Source: CAKZNE01 sp963976435
GTDB taxonomy: Bacteria; Bacteroidota; Bacteroidia; Flavobacteriales; Schleiferiaceae
Reading direction: 5' to 3'
NCBI GenBank assembly: GCA_963976435.1
Contig: CAXBKQ010000019.1
Coordinates: 11,434-75,433 of the forward strand
DNA: 64,000 nucleotides
The notes under the pieces are model-generated. The model had not been told where the DNA came from. It worked only from the letters and a program-made list of their open reading frames with translations, and did not search any database. Within the stretch, counting starts at the first letter, position 1. The number at the start of each line of letters is the position of its first letter. A program made the position numbers and the translations under genes. Shown in pieces: positions 44,719-54,463 of the stretch.

Positions 44719-44760
44719 ATAAAAAATGTATATTTACCCCGAAAATTTTTTATTTTTAGA

Positions 44761-45489
44761 ATGACCCCTAGTCCTTTAAAACTCCCTGTAGACCACTACC
44801 AGATTGACCTCCAAGAATTTTTTCAATTTGGAATGTCAATTGATTGCGCGGTGTTTGGATATGATCGTGAAGGGCTAAAAATCTTACTAATTAAGAGGGG
44901 AACTGAACCATTTAAAGACTTTTGGGCCATCCCTGGAGACCTAGTTTATCCCAAAGAAGATTTGGAAGCTGCGGTTCAAAGAGTCTTAAAAGCACTTACT
45001 GGAATTTCCGATTTATACATGGATCAAGCCAGTACTTTTGGTGAGGTTTCGAGGCATCCATTAGGCAGGGTTATTACTGTTGGATATTTTGCCCTAATTA
45101 ATATTGCCCGTTATAATCTTAAAGCTTCATCTTGGGCAACAAATGCAAAATGGGTTTCTATTAATGAAATACCAAACCTGGCATTTGACCATGATAAAAT
45201 TGTAGAAAGTTCCCTTGAAAGAATAAGGAAAAGGATGCGTATCCAACCTATTGGTTTCAATCTCCTTCCCAAAAAATTCACCTTAAACGATATTCAAAAA
45301 TTATATGAGGATTTATTAGGAACTCAGTTTGACAAGGCTAATTTTCGAAAGAAAATTCAGAAAATGAAACTCCTTCAACCTCTAAAAGAATTAGAATCAA
45401 ATGTTGCTCATCGTCCAGCTAAACTTTATAAATTTAACCAAAGAAGATACAATAGCTTAATTAACAAAGGGTTCAACTTCGAATTATAA
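44761..45489 (+). CDS. Nudix-fold transcriptional regulator (NrtR/AraR-like)
   Basis: Protein of about 242 residues from the ATG at 44761; the longer frame to 44698 runs through the operator and is unlikely. Residues 1-140 form a Nudix fold (MSIDCAVFGYDREGLKILLIKRG, FWAIPGDLVYPKEDLEAA). The catalytic Nudix box is lost: GDLVYPKED...RVLKALTGI lacks the Glu cluster of REUxEExGU. The C-terminal third is a winged helix (LNDIQKLYEDLLGTQFDKANFRKKIQKMKLLQPL). This is the layout of NrtR-type regulators, in which the Nudix domain senses sugars or ADP-ribose. It lies three bases before the glycosidase genes and is likely to control them. Confidence 0.88.
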   Translation: MTPSPLKLPVDHYQIDLQEFFQFGMSIDCAVFGYDREGLKILLIKRGTEPFKDFWAIPGDLVYPKEDLEAAVQRVLKALTGISDLYMDQASTFGEVSRHPLGRVITVGYFALINIARYNLKASSWATNAKWVSINEIPNLAFDHDKIVESSLERIRKRMRIQPIGFNLLPKKFTLNDIQKLYEDLLGTQFDKANFRKKIQKMKLLQPLKELESNVAHRPAKLYKFNQRRYNSLINKGFNFEL

Positions 45490-45492
45490 ATA

Positions 45493-46842
45493 ATGCCCAT
45501 ACGCTCCATTACCATTTTCAGTCTTTTATTTTCCATTTTGGCTATCCCTAGTCTTTCAGCTCAGGCGATAAAAGTTGAAATCGTAAAAAAGGGAGAATCT
45601 TGGCAATTGCTTAGAGATGGGCAAGCCTATTACATTAAAGGGGCGGGTGGAAAAACAGAACTTAAAACCCTGGTGGAAATTGGTGGAAATTCTTTTCGTA
45701 CTTGGAGTGCAGACGATGGACTGAAAATATTAGATGAGGCTCATAATTTAGGTCTTACTGTAATGATGGGATTATGGGTACAGCACGAAAGACATGGCTT
45801 TGACTATAATAATGAAGAAGCTGTGCAAAAACAATTGGATCGGTTTACAAACATTGTGGAAAAATTGAAAGATCATCCTGCCTTATTATTATGGGGAATT
45901 GGAAATGAAGTAGATCTCAATTATAGTAATACTAAGGTTTGGAATGCCATAAATGATATTGCCAAAATGGTGCATAAACTAGACCCCAATCACCCTACAA
46001 CAACGGTTACTGCTGGTCTAGACTCGCTAGAGGTAGATCTCATAAAAAGAAGAGCACCTGAAATTGATATCTATTCCGTAAACACTTATGGAGGACTAGC
46101 ATCCGTATGCAGAAATATCAAAAAATTTGGTTGGACAGGACCCTATCTTATTACAGAATGGGGACCTAATGGCCATTGGGAGGTAGCAAAAACAGAATGG
46201 GGAGTGCCTATAGAACAAACCAGTTCAGAAAAAGCAGAATCATATTTCACTCGTTACAATCAATCCATTGAAATGGATAAGACCCATTGCCTAGGCTCCT
46301 ATGTTTTCCTTTGGGGACATAAGCAAGAAACTACCGCTACTTGGTATGGTTTATTTTCTAAAGGTGGAGAAAAATCTGAAGCCGTAAATAAATTGGAGGA
46401 GCTATGGACTGGAAACAAGTCGAGGAACTATGCTCCAATAGTAGATTCAGTTGTACTTAATGGTCAAAAGCTTGGTGAGGATATTTACTTAAAAGCCACC
46501 GCCATAAATCAGGCAAAAATTTATTTGAAGGATCCTGACGGTGATCGATTAAAAATTAGCTGGAGAATAATTAATGAAAGTACTAAAACCCGTGAAGGTG
46601 GAGATGCGGAAGCTGAACCAGAAGCAGAAACGGGCCTGATACTTTCTTCACCAAAAAATTCAGTGAAGTTTAGAACCCCTAAAAAGGAAGGAGCATATCG
46701 CCTTTTTGTTTTTGTATATGATGGTGAAGATCATTATAGTTATGCCAATATTCCCTTTTATGCCTTGCCCTACAATGAAAAAGATGATCAGCGGTTGTTG
46801 AGATTCAAAAAACAAAGTCTTGATTCTTTTAAGGAAGAATAG
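45493..46842 (+). CDS. Secreted clan GH-A glycoside hydrolase
   Basis: Protein of 449 residues with signal peptide (about 1-24, PSLSAQA). The TIM-barrel core has VEIGGNSFRTWSADDG, the acid/base Glu about 139 in GIGNEVD, and the nucleophile Glu about 222 in LITEWGPNG, as in clan GH-A families such as GH2 or GH5. A C-terminal Ig-like domain (about 315-440) follows with DPDGDRLKISWRI. I cannot assign the family number. The neighbours (GH3, GH16-like) suggest action on a beta-glucan. It is co-transcribed with the regulator. Confidence 0.85.
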   Translation: MPIRSITIFSLLFSILAIPSLSAQAIKVEIVKKGESWQLLRDGQAYYIKGAGGKTELKTLVEIGGNSFRTWSADDGLKILDEAHNLGLTVMMGLWVQHERHGFDYNNEEAVQKQLDRFTNIVEKLKDHPALLLWGIGNEVDLNYSNTKVWNAINDIAKMVHKLDPNHPTTTVTAGLDSLEVDLIKRRAPEIDIYSVNTYGGLASVCRNIKKFGWTGPYLITEWGPNGHWEVAKTEWGVPIEQTSSEKAESYFTRYNQSIEMDKTHCLGSYVFLWGHKQETTATWYGLFSKGGEKSEAVNKLEELWTGNKSRNYAPIVDSVVLNGQKLGEDIYLKATAINQAKIYLKDPDGDRLKISWRIINESTKTREGGDAEAEPEAETGLILSSPKNSVKFRTPKKEGAYRLFVFVYDGEDHYSYANIPFYALPYNEKDDQRLLRFKKQSLDSFKEE

Positions 46843-46871
46843 CATTTAAGGCTTTATTAATTAGACTGTTT

Positions 46872-48506
46872 ATGTTCAAAAATTTAGATTCTTTAGACCT
46901 CATTGTAATTGCATCCTATTTTGTACTAGTCTTTGCCATTGCCTTTTTTATGGTGAGAAAGGGAAAGAAAAATAGTGGCGCATCGGAAAATTATTTTCTA
47001 GGAGGAAGGAATCTAGGTTGGTTTGCTATTGGAGCATCTTTATTTGCCTCAAATATTGGCTCAGAACATTTAATTGGTCTAGCAGGAGCAGGCGCCGCTG
47101 GAGATTTCGCAGCGGGGCAATTTGAAATACTCGCCGCATTCATGCTCTTATTGTTAGGCTGGGTATTTGTCCCCTTCTATTTAAAGAGCGGGGTTTTTAC
47201 CATGCCCGAATTTTTGGAAAAACGATATGACAAATGGTCTAGAGGCTACCTTTCATGGGTTTCAATTATAGCCTATATCCTCACCAAAATATCTGTTACT
47301 ATCGCCGCTGGAGGAATTGTTTTTACCTCCCTACTAGGAATCAGCTTTTGGACAGGAGCCATTATTATTGTTGTGGCAACAGGTATTTACACGGTATTTG
47401 GTGGATTAAAAGCGGTAGTATATACAGACCTAATGCAAATGTTTGTTTTGGTGGGTGGTTCTATTGCCCTCTGTTATTACGGCTTCCAAGCTTTAGATGG
47501 TGGCTGGACAGAACTTAACCAAAGAGTAGATAACAGTTACTTCAATCTTTGGCGACCCTTTAAAGATCCAGATTTTCCATGGACAGGAATAATCTTTGGC
47601 GCTCCCATCCTCGGGGTTTGGTATTGGTGTACAGATCAATTTATTGTACAAAGGGTTTTAGCGGCAAAAAATTTAAGTCACGCAAGAAAAGGGACGATTT
47701 TCGCAGGTTATTTAAAAATGCTTCCTCTTTTTATTTTCATGGTTCCTGGAGTATTAGCCTATGCCTTAAGCACAGGACCAGATCCGGCCCTAAGCTTCCC
47801 AGTGGAAGATGGTAAACCCGTTTATGATGCGGCCTTGCCCATTATGACTTTACAATTACTACCGGCAGGAGTTAAAGGTTTAGTGGTAGCCGGACTTCTT
47901 GCCGCATTAATGAGCTCACTTTCTTCGGTTTTTAATTCTTGTTCTACACTTTTTACCATAGATATTTATAAAAAATACTTTCCCGAAACAAAGGAGAAAA
48001 AACTAGTTCTTGTAGGGCAGCTTGCCACGGTAGCACTGGTAGGATTAGGTTTGGCCTGGATACCACTTCTAAAAATTATTGAAGGTGGACTTTTCCAAAA
48101 ACTACAAAGTATTCAAGCCTATATCTCCCCTCCTATTGCTGCGGTTTTTCTTTTGGGAATTTTTAACAAAAAGCTAAATGCCAAGGGTGCAAAATATGCA
48201 TTACTAACAGGCTTTTTTATTGGAGTATTAAGGTTAGTAATGGAATTGATGAAATCAGACCTCAAGGGAATAGCTTTCGCTTTTGCCGACATGAATTTCC
48301 TACACTTTGCTCTATTGCTATTTGTAATTTGCAGTGCTGTGCTATTAGTTATTAGCGCCAATTCTAGTCAAGGAATTAAGGCCAATATTTCCAATTTAAC
48401 CTATTCTACAGGTAACCAAGTTAGTTTTAAGGACGAAGGGCTAAACATTGTTTTATCCTTTGGATTGGTGATTTGCATAATCGCTTTATGGCTATATTTT
48501 AGTTAA
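46872..48506 (+). CDS. Sodium/solute symporter (SSS family, sugar type)
   Basis: Inner-membrane protein of 544 residues with about 14 helices. Family signatures are ENYFLGGRNLGWFAIGASLFASNIGSEHLIGLAG at the start and GLVVAGLLAALMSSLSSVFNSCSTLFTIDIY in the middle (the SSS sodium-site region). SGLT-type members move glucose, galactose or other monosaccharides with sodium. Here it probably imports the sugar set free by the neighbouring hydrolases. It starts 29 bases after the GH-A gene. Confidence 0.93.
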   Translation: MFKNLDSLDLIVIASYFVLVFAIAFFMVRKGKKNSGASENYFLGGRNLGWFAIGASLFASNIGSEHLIGLAGAGAAGDFAAGQFEILAAFMLLLLGWVFVPFYLKSGVFTMPEFLEKRYDKWSRGYLSWVSIIAYILTKISVTIAAGGIVFTSLLGISFWTGAIIIVVATGIYTVFGGLKAVVYTDLMQMFVLVGGSIALCYYGFQALDGGWTELNQRVDNSYFNLWRPFKDPDFPWTGIIFGAPILGVWYWCTDQFIVQRVLAAKNLSHARKGTIFAGYLKMLPLFIFMVPGVLAYALSTGPDPALSFPVEDGKPVYDAALPIMTLQLLPAGVKGLVVAGLLAALMSSLSSVFNSCSTLFTIDIYKKYFPETKEKKLVLVGQLATVALVGLGLAWIPLLKIIEGGLFQKLQSIQAYISPPIAAVFLLGIFNKKLNAKGAKYALLTGFFIGVLRLVMELMKSDLKGIAFAFADMNFLHFALLLFVICSAVLLVISANSSQGIKANISNLTYSTGNQVSFKDEGLNIVLSFGLVICIIALWLYFS

Positions 48507-48522
48507 AAGCTGAAACCATTAT

Positions 48523-50466
48523 ATGAAAAGAATAATACCTATAATAGTTTGCCTTTTAATCCTGCTTTCTGCTCAGGCTCAAAATGATAGTTTATCATTT
48601 GGAAAGGAGAGCTTAAGCAATATGGGATTGTTTCCCAAAAAACCAGCAGATAAGCTTTATAATTTTGGTGTAGGTGGATATTATCGCTTTTTTGCAACCT
48701 ACCTCAACTTGGATCAACCTTACCTATTAGATGCAAATTCCAATACTCAAACACTGCCAAAAACCTTATTCATTGGCGACGATGCGCAGCTGCCAAATCT
48801 TTCGCTAAACTTTTCCGGAAGACCAAGCACCAAAGCATCTTGGGGATTCGACCTATTCATGTTTCAATTTTTAGACGGATCCATCGGTCCAACCTATAAT
48901 CAAGGAATTGCAGACTCCTTAAGACCTGATTTGTATGATCCCCTTTCCAGCAGCCGCTTAGGTGCTAATTTGGGTCTACAATTGGGAATAAATATGTATG
49001 GATCCTATAGTTCCGATTTTGGAGATTTTAATATTCGATTAGGTGGAATTCATTGGGTTTCTCTTAGTGATTTAACACTTGGTGCTAATATCGGATATCA
49101 ACGCTATACCCTTTTTGAAAGAAACCCCTGGGATCCCTTGAGTAATAATATGTCTAAGAGATATGAAGATTATTATTCCACGGGAACTATAAATCAGGAT
49201 GCAAGATGGGGAGAAAGGGCTTTTACAGGGCTTATTTTGGATGGTATAAAACTTCCTCATCAAACTTCATTCTCCTTACTATATGGTAAAACAGAATTGA
49301 ATGGAGGTTTTGTAAGCATCCCCAACCTTAGCTATGGAGGAAAGATTAAAAAGGAATTTAGCAATGGAGATCATATCGCTCTAAACACCTTTAACAATTT
49401 AACTTACACCGATAGCCTCAATCAATCCTCTGTTGGATTTAATATTATCACCGCCGAATTTGAAAAAAAAATTAAGGGATTTCAGGTATTTGCTGAAATT
49501 GGGATAGGTAAATACAACAATCCTTTTGAAAATACAGATTGGGGGGAGGCCATAAAAATGAAACTTAAAATCCCCGCAAAATATTCCAAGTTCCCCATTG
49601 AATTGGTTTATTATAGAATTAGCCCACAGGTAATAAACAACAATGCAACTTTTTGGAATACTTCCATTGTTGAAATTCAAAGTCAGCAAAGCACCACCAC
49701 CCAAAGCCCAGATGTGCTAAGACCATTTTCCAGCGCCATTGTAAGTATTGGTCAAATGACTAATAATAGACAAGGTCTGTCTTTAAACAGCAAAATAGAA
49801 TTAGGAAAATTAATCATCGGTTTGGGTATTGAAAGTAGTGGTGAAATTGAAGCTGTTTCTAATACCATTACCTATGGGCATAGGGTAAATCAGTTTAGTA
49901 GGTCTAGACTATGGCGATGGAGTTTCCCAGCCAATGTGGGGCCTTATAATCGCTATTCCGTAATTTATAGAGACAGTTACGAAACCGTAAACCTTAGCGA
50001 TGATGTTTTGGGAACTCCTATTTACAAGAAGTATTTCAATAATTTGGAAATACAACTAAAATATAAACCTAAGCTCTTCAACAAAGATTTATATGTATTC
50101 TTCCTTGGGAATTATGTAAGTGCTCAAAGGGATTGGTCTCCAATATTGGTGGTAAGTGAAGATGCTTATATAAGATCCTATACATCGGAATTGGAACTTT
50201 ATTATAAACTCAGCAATGGCCTCAATTTAAACAGCTACTTAGGCTACGAAAGGATACTAGGAAATTACAATACTGATATTGATAATATAAGTGCCAGACC
50301 CAGAAATCAAGAAGGAATTGGATATGGCTTAGGACTGGATTTGTCGCTGGGAAAAAGAACCGGACTCTTTTTAAGACATCGCTGGATAGAATTTGAAGAT
50401 AGGAGCTTTGCATTAGACAAACTCTATGGACAAGAAACTTCATTAGAACTTAAAATATTTTTCTAG
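48523..50466 (+). CDS. Putative outer-membrane beta-barrel protein (first of a pair)
   Basis: Protein of 647 residues with signal peptide (about 1-19, LLSAQAQ), then alternating amphipathic strands rich in aromatic residues and ending in Phe (ELKIFF), as in outer-membrane barrels. There is no plug domain or TonB box, so it is not a SusC-type receptor. I recognise no family. It follows the symporter by 16 bases and precedes a second barrel by one base. In this locus it could be a glycan porin, which is inference. Confidence 0.75.
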   Translation: MKRIIPIIVCLLILLSAQAQNDSLSFGKESLSNMGLFPKKPADKLYNFGVGGYYRFFATYLNLDQPYLLDANSNTQTLPKTLFIGDDAQLPNLSLNFSGRPSTKASWGFDLFMFQFLDGSIGPTYNQGIADSLRPDLYDPLSSSRLGANLGLQLGINMYGSYSSDFGDFNIRLGGIHWVSLSDLTLGANIGYQRYTLFERNPWDPLSNNMSKRYEDYYSTGTINQDARWGERAFTGLILDGIKLPHQTSFSLLYGKTELNGGFVSIPNLSYGGKIKKEFSNGDHIALNTFNNLTYTDSLNQSSVGFNIITAEFEKKIKGFQVFAEIGIGKYNNPFENTDWGEAIKMKLKIPAKYSKFPIELVYYRISPQVINNNATFWNTSIVEIQSQQSTTTQSPDVLRPFSSAIVSIGQMTNNRQGLSLNSKIELGKLIIGLGIESSGEIEAVSNTITYGHRVNQFSRSRLWRWSFPANVGPYNRYSVIYRDSYETVNLSDDVLGTPIYKKYFNNLEIQLKYKPKLFNKDLYVFFLGNYVSAQRDWSPILVVSEDAYIRSYTSELELYYKLSNGLNLNSYLGYERILGNYNTDIDNISARPRNQEGIGYGLGLDLSLGKRTGLFLRHRWIEFEDRSFALDKLYGQETSLELKIFF

Positions 50467-50467
50467 G

Positions 50468-52189
50468 ATGAAAAGAATATTATTAATTGGCCTTTCCATG
50501 AGCCTCGCTTTAAACCTGGGTGCCCAAGATATCAGCAAAAAGGTATGGGCTTCTGGCTATGCACGAGGGACTTTTCTTATGGATGATTTTGACACGAAAT
50601 CTGCCATTGAGGATACAGTTACGGCCAGAAAGTTAAATAGCGGTCATGTTTTAGCAGACCTCAGCATAAATGTACAACCCAATGCCAATACCGAGCTACT
50701 AGGTCAGGTAAGGGTGCGAAATGATTTCGGTGGGTTTTGGGGATCTGGGGTAACCTTTGACGTGAGACAGCTATACCTTAAAGGTGTTGTTGGAGGAATT
50801 GTTAGATATCAATTGGGAGATTTCAATTACAAGCTCACACCCTATACCTTCTACAATAATGAAGAAGAATTAAGTCAAAACGAAGCCGAAATTTTTAGCA
50901 TTTATAGAGATATGATGCATCAAGATTTATTTTATGATGACAATAATTCTTGGCGACAACAAGGTGCTAGCATTGACATTGGTTTAGAATTTAAAAGATT
51001 CGTAGAGGAATTAAACTTTAATTTTTTTAGTTCTAGAGTAAGACCATCAAATTTCACTTCCATTTCTGATCAAATATTTCTAGGTACTAGTATTGGATTA
51101 GTTCAGAGTGAAAAATTGAAATTAGCATTTAACTATGTTCGAATGCTTGACATAGAGGAAACTTCAAATAGCAATAGGTATTTAAATAATCCTGTTTTTA
51201 GTACAGCTTTGGAAGCTAAAATTTGGAAGAATGCCAATTATAGCCTACTGGCAAAAGGCGAAGTTGGAGCTTCTAAATTCCAATATGAAAATGATACCCT
51301 ATCGCCCATTTTGGAAGATTATTTTATGGATCTTAATATTCAATTTAATTCTCTAAAAACTGGACTTTCATTAGATTTAAATTATATAAATGTAGGTGCC
51401 GATTTTCGAAGCCCAGGAGCACAAACCAAAAGAATAGCCTTTACCAGTCAGCTTGGTGCCTATGAACGCTATGGAAATGAACAAGCCCTAAGAAGTGTAA
51501 ACATGATGGATCTAATGAGGGATGTATCTTTATACAACCAGCAAATTAGTCCAATTCTAATGGCTTATAATCCAAGTTATGGCAATAGCAATCCTTATGG
51601 AAATGCCAGTCCAAACAGGAGTGGATTAAAGCTAAAGCTTTCCCATAAGGATTTGAAAAAAAGATGGGAAGCGAATTTCCATTTCAATCAGCTAAGCGAA
51701 ATTCTGGGTTCCGGAACCGATGAAATTAGAAATTTCAGTTCATGGAAAATTGAGTCTAAAATAGATTTAGCAAAATTCCTAAACGGCTACCAAAGGAAAA
51801 TTGAATTAAATGCCAGCTATTGGTCTGAAAATACTTCCAGAGCCGAAGAGAGTGGACTTCAAACGGTAGACCTTAGTAATAGAATGCTAAACCTTGGGCT
51901 AAACATTGGCCTAGGAAACAATTTTGAATTATTAGCAGGACTGAGAAGCTTAAGGAGTGATGGTTTTGATTTTATGCCTGAACTAAATGTTTACAGCGAA
52001 ATAATTGACTTTAACGAGTTTAGAACAGAACTTTCTGAACAAATTTATGGTTGTGGTATTAGATATAATTTTTCTGAAAAAGTAAACCTTAGTTTATTAT
52101 ATCACAATTTTAATTGGAAAGATGATCTAAGTAATTTGTCAGAATATCAAATGAATCAATATTCTATTAATTACATAATGAATTTTTAA
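50468..52189 (+). CDS. Putative outer-membrane beta-barrel protein (second of a pair)
   Basis: Protein of 573 residues with signal peptide (about 1-19, LALNLGAQ) and many amphipathic strands ending in Phe (QYSINYIMNF). It is a different sequence from the preceding barrel, with a possible plug-free pore. No family recognised. It lies one base after the first barrel and one base before the lipoprotein gene, so these genes are surely co-transcribed. Confidence 0.75.
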   Translation: MKRILLIGLSMSLALNLGAQDISKKVWASGYARGTFLMDDFDTKSAIEDTVTARKLNSGHVLADLSINVQPNANTELLGQVRVRNDFGGFWGSGVTFDVRQLYLKGVVGGIVRYQLGDFNYKLTPYTFYNNEEELSQNEAEIFSIYRDMMHQDLFYDDNNSWRQQGASIDIGLEFKRFVEELNFNFFSSRVRPSNFTSISDQIFLGTSIGLVQSEKLKLAFNYVRMLDIEETSNSNRYLNNPVFSTALEAKIWKNANYSLLAKGEVGASKFQYENDTLSPILEDYFMDLNIQFNSLKTGLSLDLNYINVGADFRSPGAQTKRIAFTSQLGAYERYGNEQALRSVNMMDLMRDVSLYNQQISPILMAYNPSYGNSNPYGNASPNRSGLKLKLSHKDLKKRWEANFHFNQLSEILGSGTDEIRNFSSWKIESKIDLAKFLNGYQRKIELNASYWSENTSRAEESGLQTVDLSNRMLNLGLNIGLGNNFELLAGLRSLRSDGFDFMPELNVYSEIIDFNEFRTELSEQIYGCGIRYNFSEKVNLSLLYHNFNWKDDLSNLSEYQMNQYSINYIMNF

Positions 52190-52190
52190 G

Positions 52191-53201
52191 ATGATGAAAA
52201 TGATGAGAAAAAAATTCAGCATTCTTGCCTTGTGCCTTATTATTCTAGGCTCTTGTGCGAGAGAAGACAATTTTAAAGGCCCTGCACTTACAGACCTATA
52301 TGGTGACTTTAGTGTATTGGAAGCCCTGAGCATTAGCAATAAAAATATAGACTTCGAAAATGGAGAAACTAGTGTTTTTAGAGCTCGATTCAGCAAAACT
52401 GTAGATTGGGAATTACATATTATCGGTCAGGAATCAGGAGCTGAGAAAATAATTAGCGGAAAATCCAAAGTTCTAGACAGTGATAATGCCGTTTGGAATG
52501 GTAGCACCACCGAACTACCACTTTTTAAGTCAGAAAAATGTTTAGTGAATTTAATTCTCCCTGAAGACAGTGTAAGTTTCCATGATAGTCTTAGCATAAT
52601 AAACCCCAAACTAAACGAAGGTTTCCTTCTTGCGGATTTTGAAAATGGATTACCCTCCGGCTGGCAGCCCTTTATACAATCGGGTGCCGATATGTCTTTT
52701 TTTACTGATGATAGTGAGATCTCCGGACAAGGGGATTTCTATTATGATATGGGTGGTGAAGTAAATTGGGACTGGCTAATTGGATATGTAGACATTCCGG
52801 CTACAGCTTATGGCAATGATGGTTTTGATTTAAATTCCAATCCTAATGAAGTTTTTTTCAACTGCCTATTATATGTTCCTCCAGGCATAACCAATGAGGT
52901 GGTACTTTTTCAATTCTGGGAAGATGATGATGAGAATGGAAATTTTGTAGAAGGAAGTGAAGATATGTATTCATTGGAATTGAAAGGTTTAGATGCTGGA
53001 TGGCAAAAATTAAGCATTCGTTATGCAGATTTACAAGCTCTGGTAAATGGAGCACCAGCAGAAGCCGCAGGAAACAAAGTTTTGGAATCCCATAAACTCA
53101 ATAATATTAGAATATTAATGCTGGCCAATCCCAGTTCTGGATATTCCCAAGTATACCTGGATTACTTAATATTTACAGAAGGAAAAGCTTTAAATCCATG
53201 A
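52191..53201 (+). CDS. Surface lipoprotein with carbohydrate-binding-like C-terminal domain
   Basis: Lipoprotein of 336 residues (lipobox LGSC). The N-terminal third looks like an Ig-type domain (SIINPKLN at its end), and the C-terminal two thirds has DFENGLPSGWQPFIQSGADM and LDAGWQKLSIRYADLQ, a beta-sandwich pattern similar to galactose-binding or family 11/30-like CBMs. It could present bound glycan to the hydrolases, a role held by SusE/SusF-like proteins in other loci. Overlaps the next gene by 4 bases. Confidence 0.78.
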   Translation: MMKMMRKKFSILALCLIILGSCAREDNFKGPALTDLYGDFSVLEALSISNKNIDFENGETSVFRARFSKTVDWELHIIGQESGAEKIISGKSKVLDSDNAVWNGSTTELPLFKSEKCLVNLILPEDSVSFHDSLSIINPKLNEGFLLADFENGLPSGWQPFIQSGADMSFFTDDSEISGQGDFYYDMGGEVNWDWLIGYVDIPATAYGNDGFDLNSNPNEVFFNCLLYVPPGITNEVVLFQFWEDDDENGNFVEGSEDMYSLELKGLDAGWQKLSIRYADLQALVNGAPAEAAGNKVLESHKLNNIRILMLANPSSGYSQVYLDYLIFTEGKALNP

Positions 53202-54427
53202 TAAAAGCTAAAAAATATTTAGCCTTGCTAGGGTTTATTGCTATTAGCTGTAACAATTTTAAGCAAGCTAGCCTTTATCCTGAAAAAGGGATTAGTGAAG
53301 AACCAGAACATATTGGCAGCTTTTATTCCCTTAGGCTATACGATGATTTTATTAATAATGAGCATTGGATAAGTCCTAATAATGGTTGTTTAAAGGCCAG
53401 TGTTTCCACTGATATTAAATACTCGGGAAAAGCTTCTTTACATCTTCAATGGGATAAAGGCAAGGAAGACTGCCCTTGGTTAGGTGCTGGCTTTGGTTGG
53501 GACAATTGGGCATCCAAAAACATATCCTCCATCATCAATTCTTCAGCCATCCAATTTAAGGTAAGAACAGAAAAAGGGCTAATTAATGGACTACCCCTTG
53601 CTGCTTCTATTGAGGATTATAATGGTGTACAGGCTTGGATAGGAATGAGTCCAAATACAATTAAAGGAGGAAAAGTATCTGAAAAATGGACCACCGTTAC
53701 CCTACCCTTTTCAGAATTTGAATATGAAGGCTCAGATATTGATTTGAGTAGTGTAAAACAATTCATCATTCAATTTGAAGCAGAGGGAGATATTTATTTG
53801 GACGAAATGAAAATAGTGCCCTTCAAGGGCAGTTTAAAAAAAAGAATAAGCCTTTCAAAAACCGCATCATCCATTAATATTGATGGTGCATTAAATTCCT
53901 CAGAATGGGGGAATAGCGCTAAAGTTGAATTCGATCAACACCAAATACAATTGCATTTGAATGAGGATTATTTATATGTAGCTGCCAGAATAAAAGACGA
54001 CAATCCTCTATTGAACAGCAAAAACGGAAAAGATTTGTGGAATGGTGATGCCTTGGAAATAGCCTTTTCCACAAACTCCAATTCTGCAAAAAAAAGAAAA
54101 TCCTTTTTATTTAGCGATCAGCATATTATTATTAAAGCCAGCAAAGAGCCATTAGTTTGGGACTTTAGAAAATCGAGAGTTATTGATGCAGAAGTAAAAA
54201 CCGACCTGGAAGAAATAGGATATACCATAGAAGCAAAAATTCCTTTATCCTCTTTTGGCTCCCCAGAGTTTAAGGAAGGAGAATTGTTTAATATAGAGTT
54301 TGCCGTAGATGTGAGTGATGCACAAGGGAATAGATCCATTCAAAATAGATGGAATAGCGGTTCCAGAGATGGCTTTTATACCAACCCCTCATTATGGGGT
54401 GAACTGTTTATCCAAAGCAAGCAATAA
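53198..54427 (+). CDS. Lipoprotein with CBM-like and CBM9-like domains
   Basis: Lipoprotein of 409 residues (lipobox AISC). Residues about 40-210 form a beta sandwich (LHLQWDKGKEDCPWLGAGFGWDNW, VSEKWTTVTLPFSEFEYEG). Residues about 220-405 match carbohydrate-binding family 9-like domains (TASSINIDGALNSSEWGNSA, LYVAARIKDDNP, DALEIAFSTN, GYTIEAKIPLSSFG). CBM9-type domains bind the reducing ends of glucans. ATGA overlap with the preceding lipoprotein. It probably helps hold substrate at the cell surface. Confidence 0.85.
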   Translation: MIKAKKYLALLGFIAISCNNFKQASLYPEKGISEEPEHIGSFYSLRLYDDFINNEHWISPNNGCLKASVSTDIKYSGKASLHLQWDKGKEDCPWLGAGFGWDNWASKNISSIINSSAIQFKVRTEKGLINGLPLAASIEDYNGVQAWIGMSPNTIKGGKVSEKWTTVTLPFSEFEYEGSDIDLSSVKQFIIQFEAEGDIYLDEMKIVPFKGSLKKRISLSKTASSINIDGALNSSEWGNSAKVEFDQHQIQLHLNEDYLYVAARIKDDNPLLNSKNGKDLWNGDALEIAFSTNSNSAKKRKSFLFSDQHIIIKASKEPLVWDFRKSRVIDAEVKTDLEEIGYTIEAKIPLSSFGSPEFKEGELFNIEFAVDVSDAQGNRSIQNRWNSGSRDGFYTNPSLWGELFIQSKQ

Positions 54428-54463
54428 TTCTAAAAAATAGACCTTAAAATCGCAAATTAGGCC

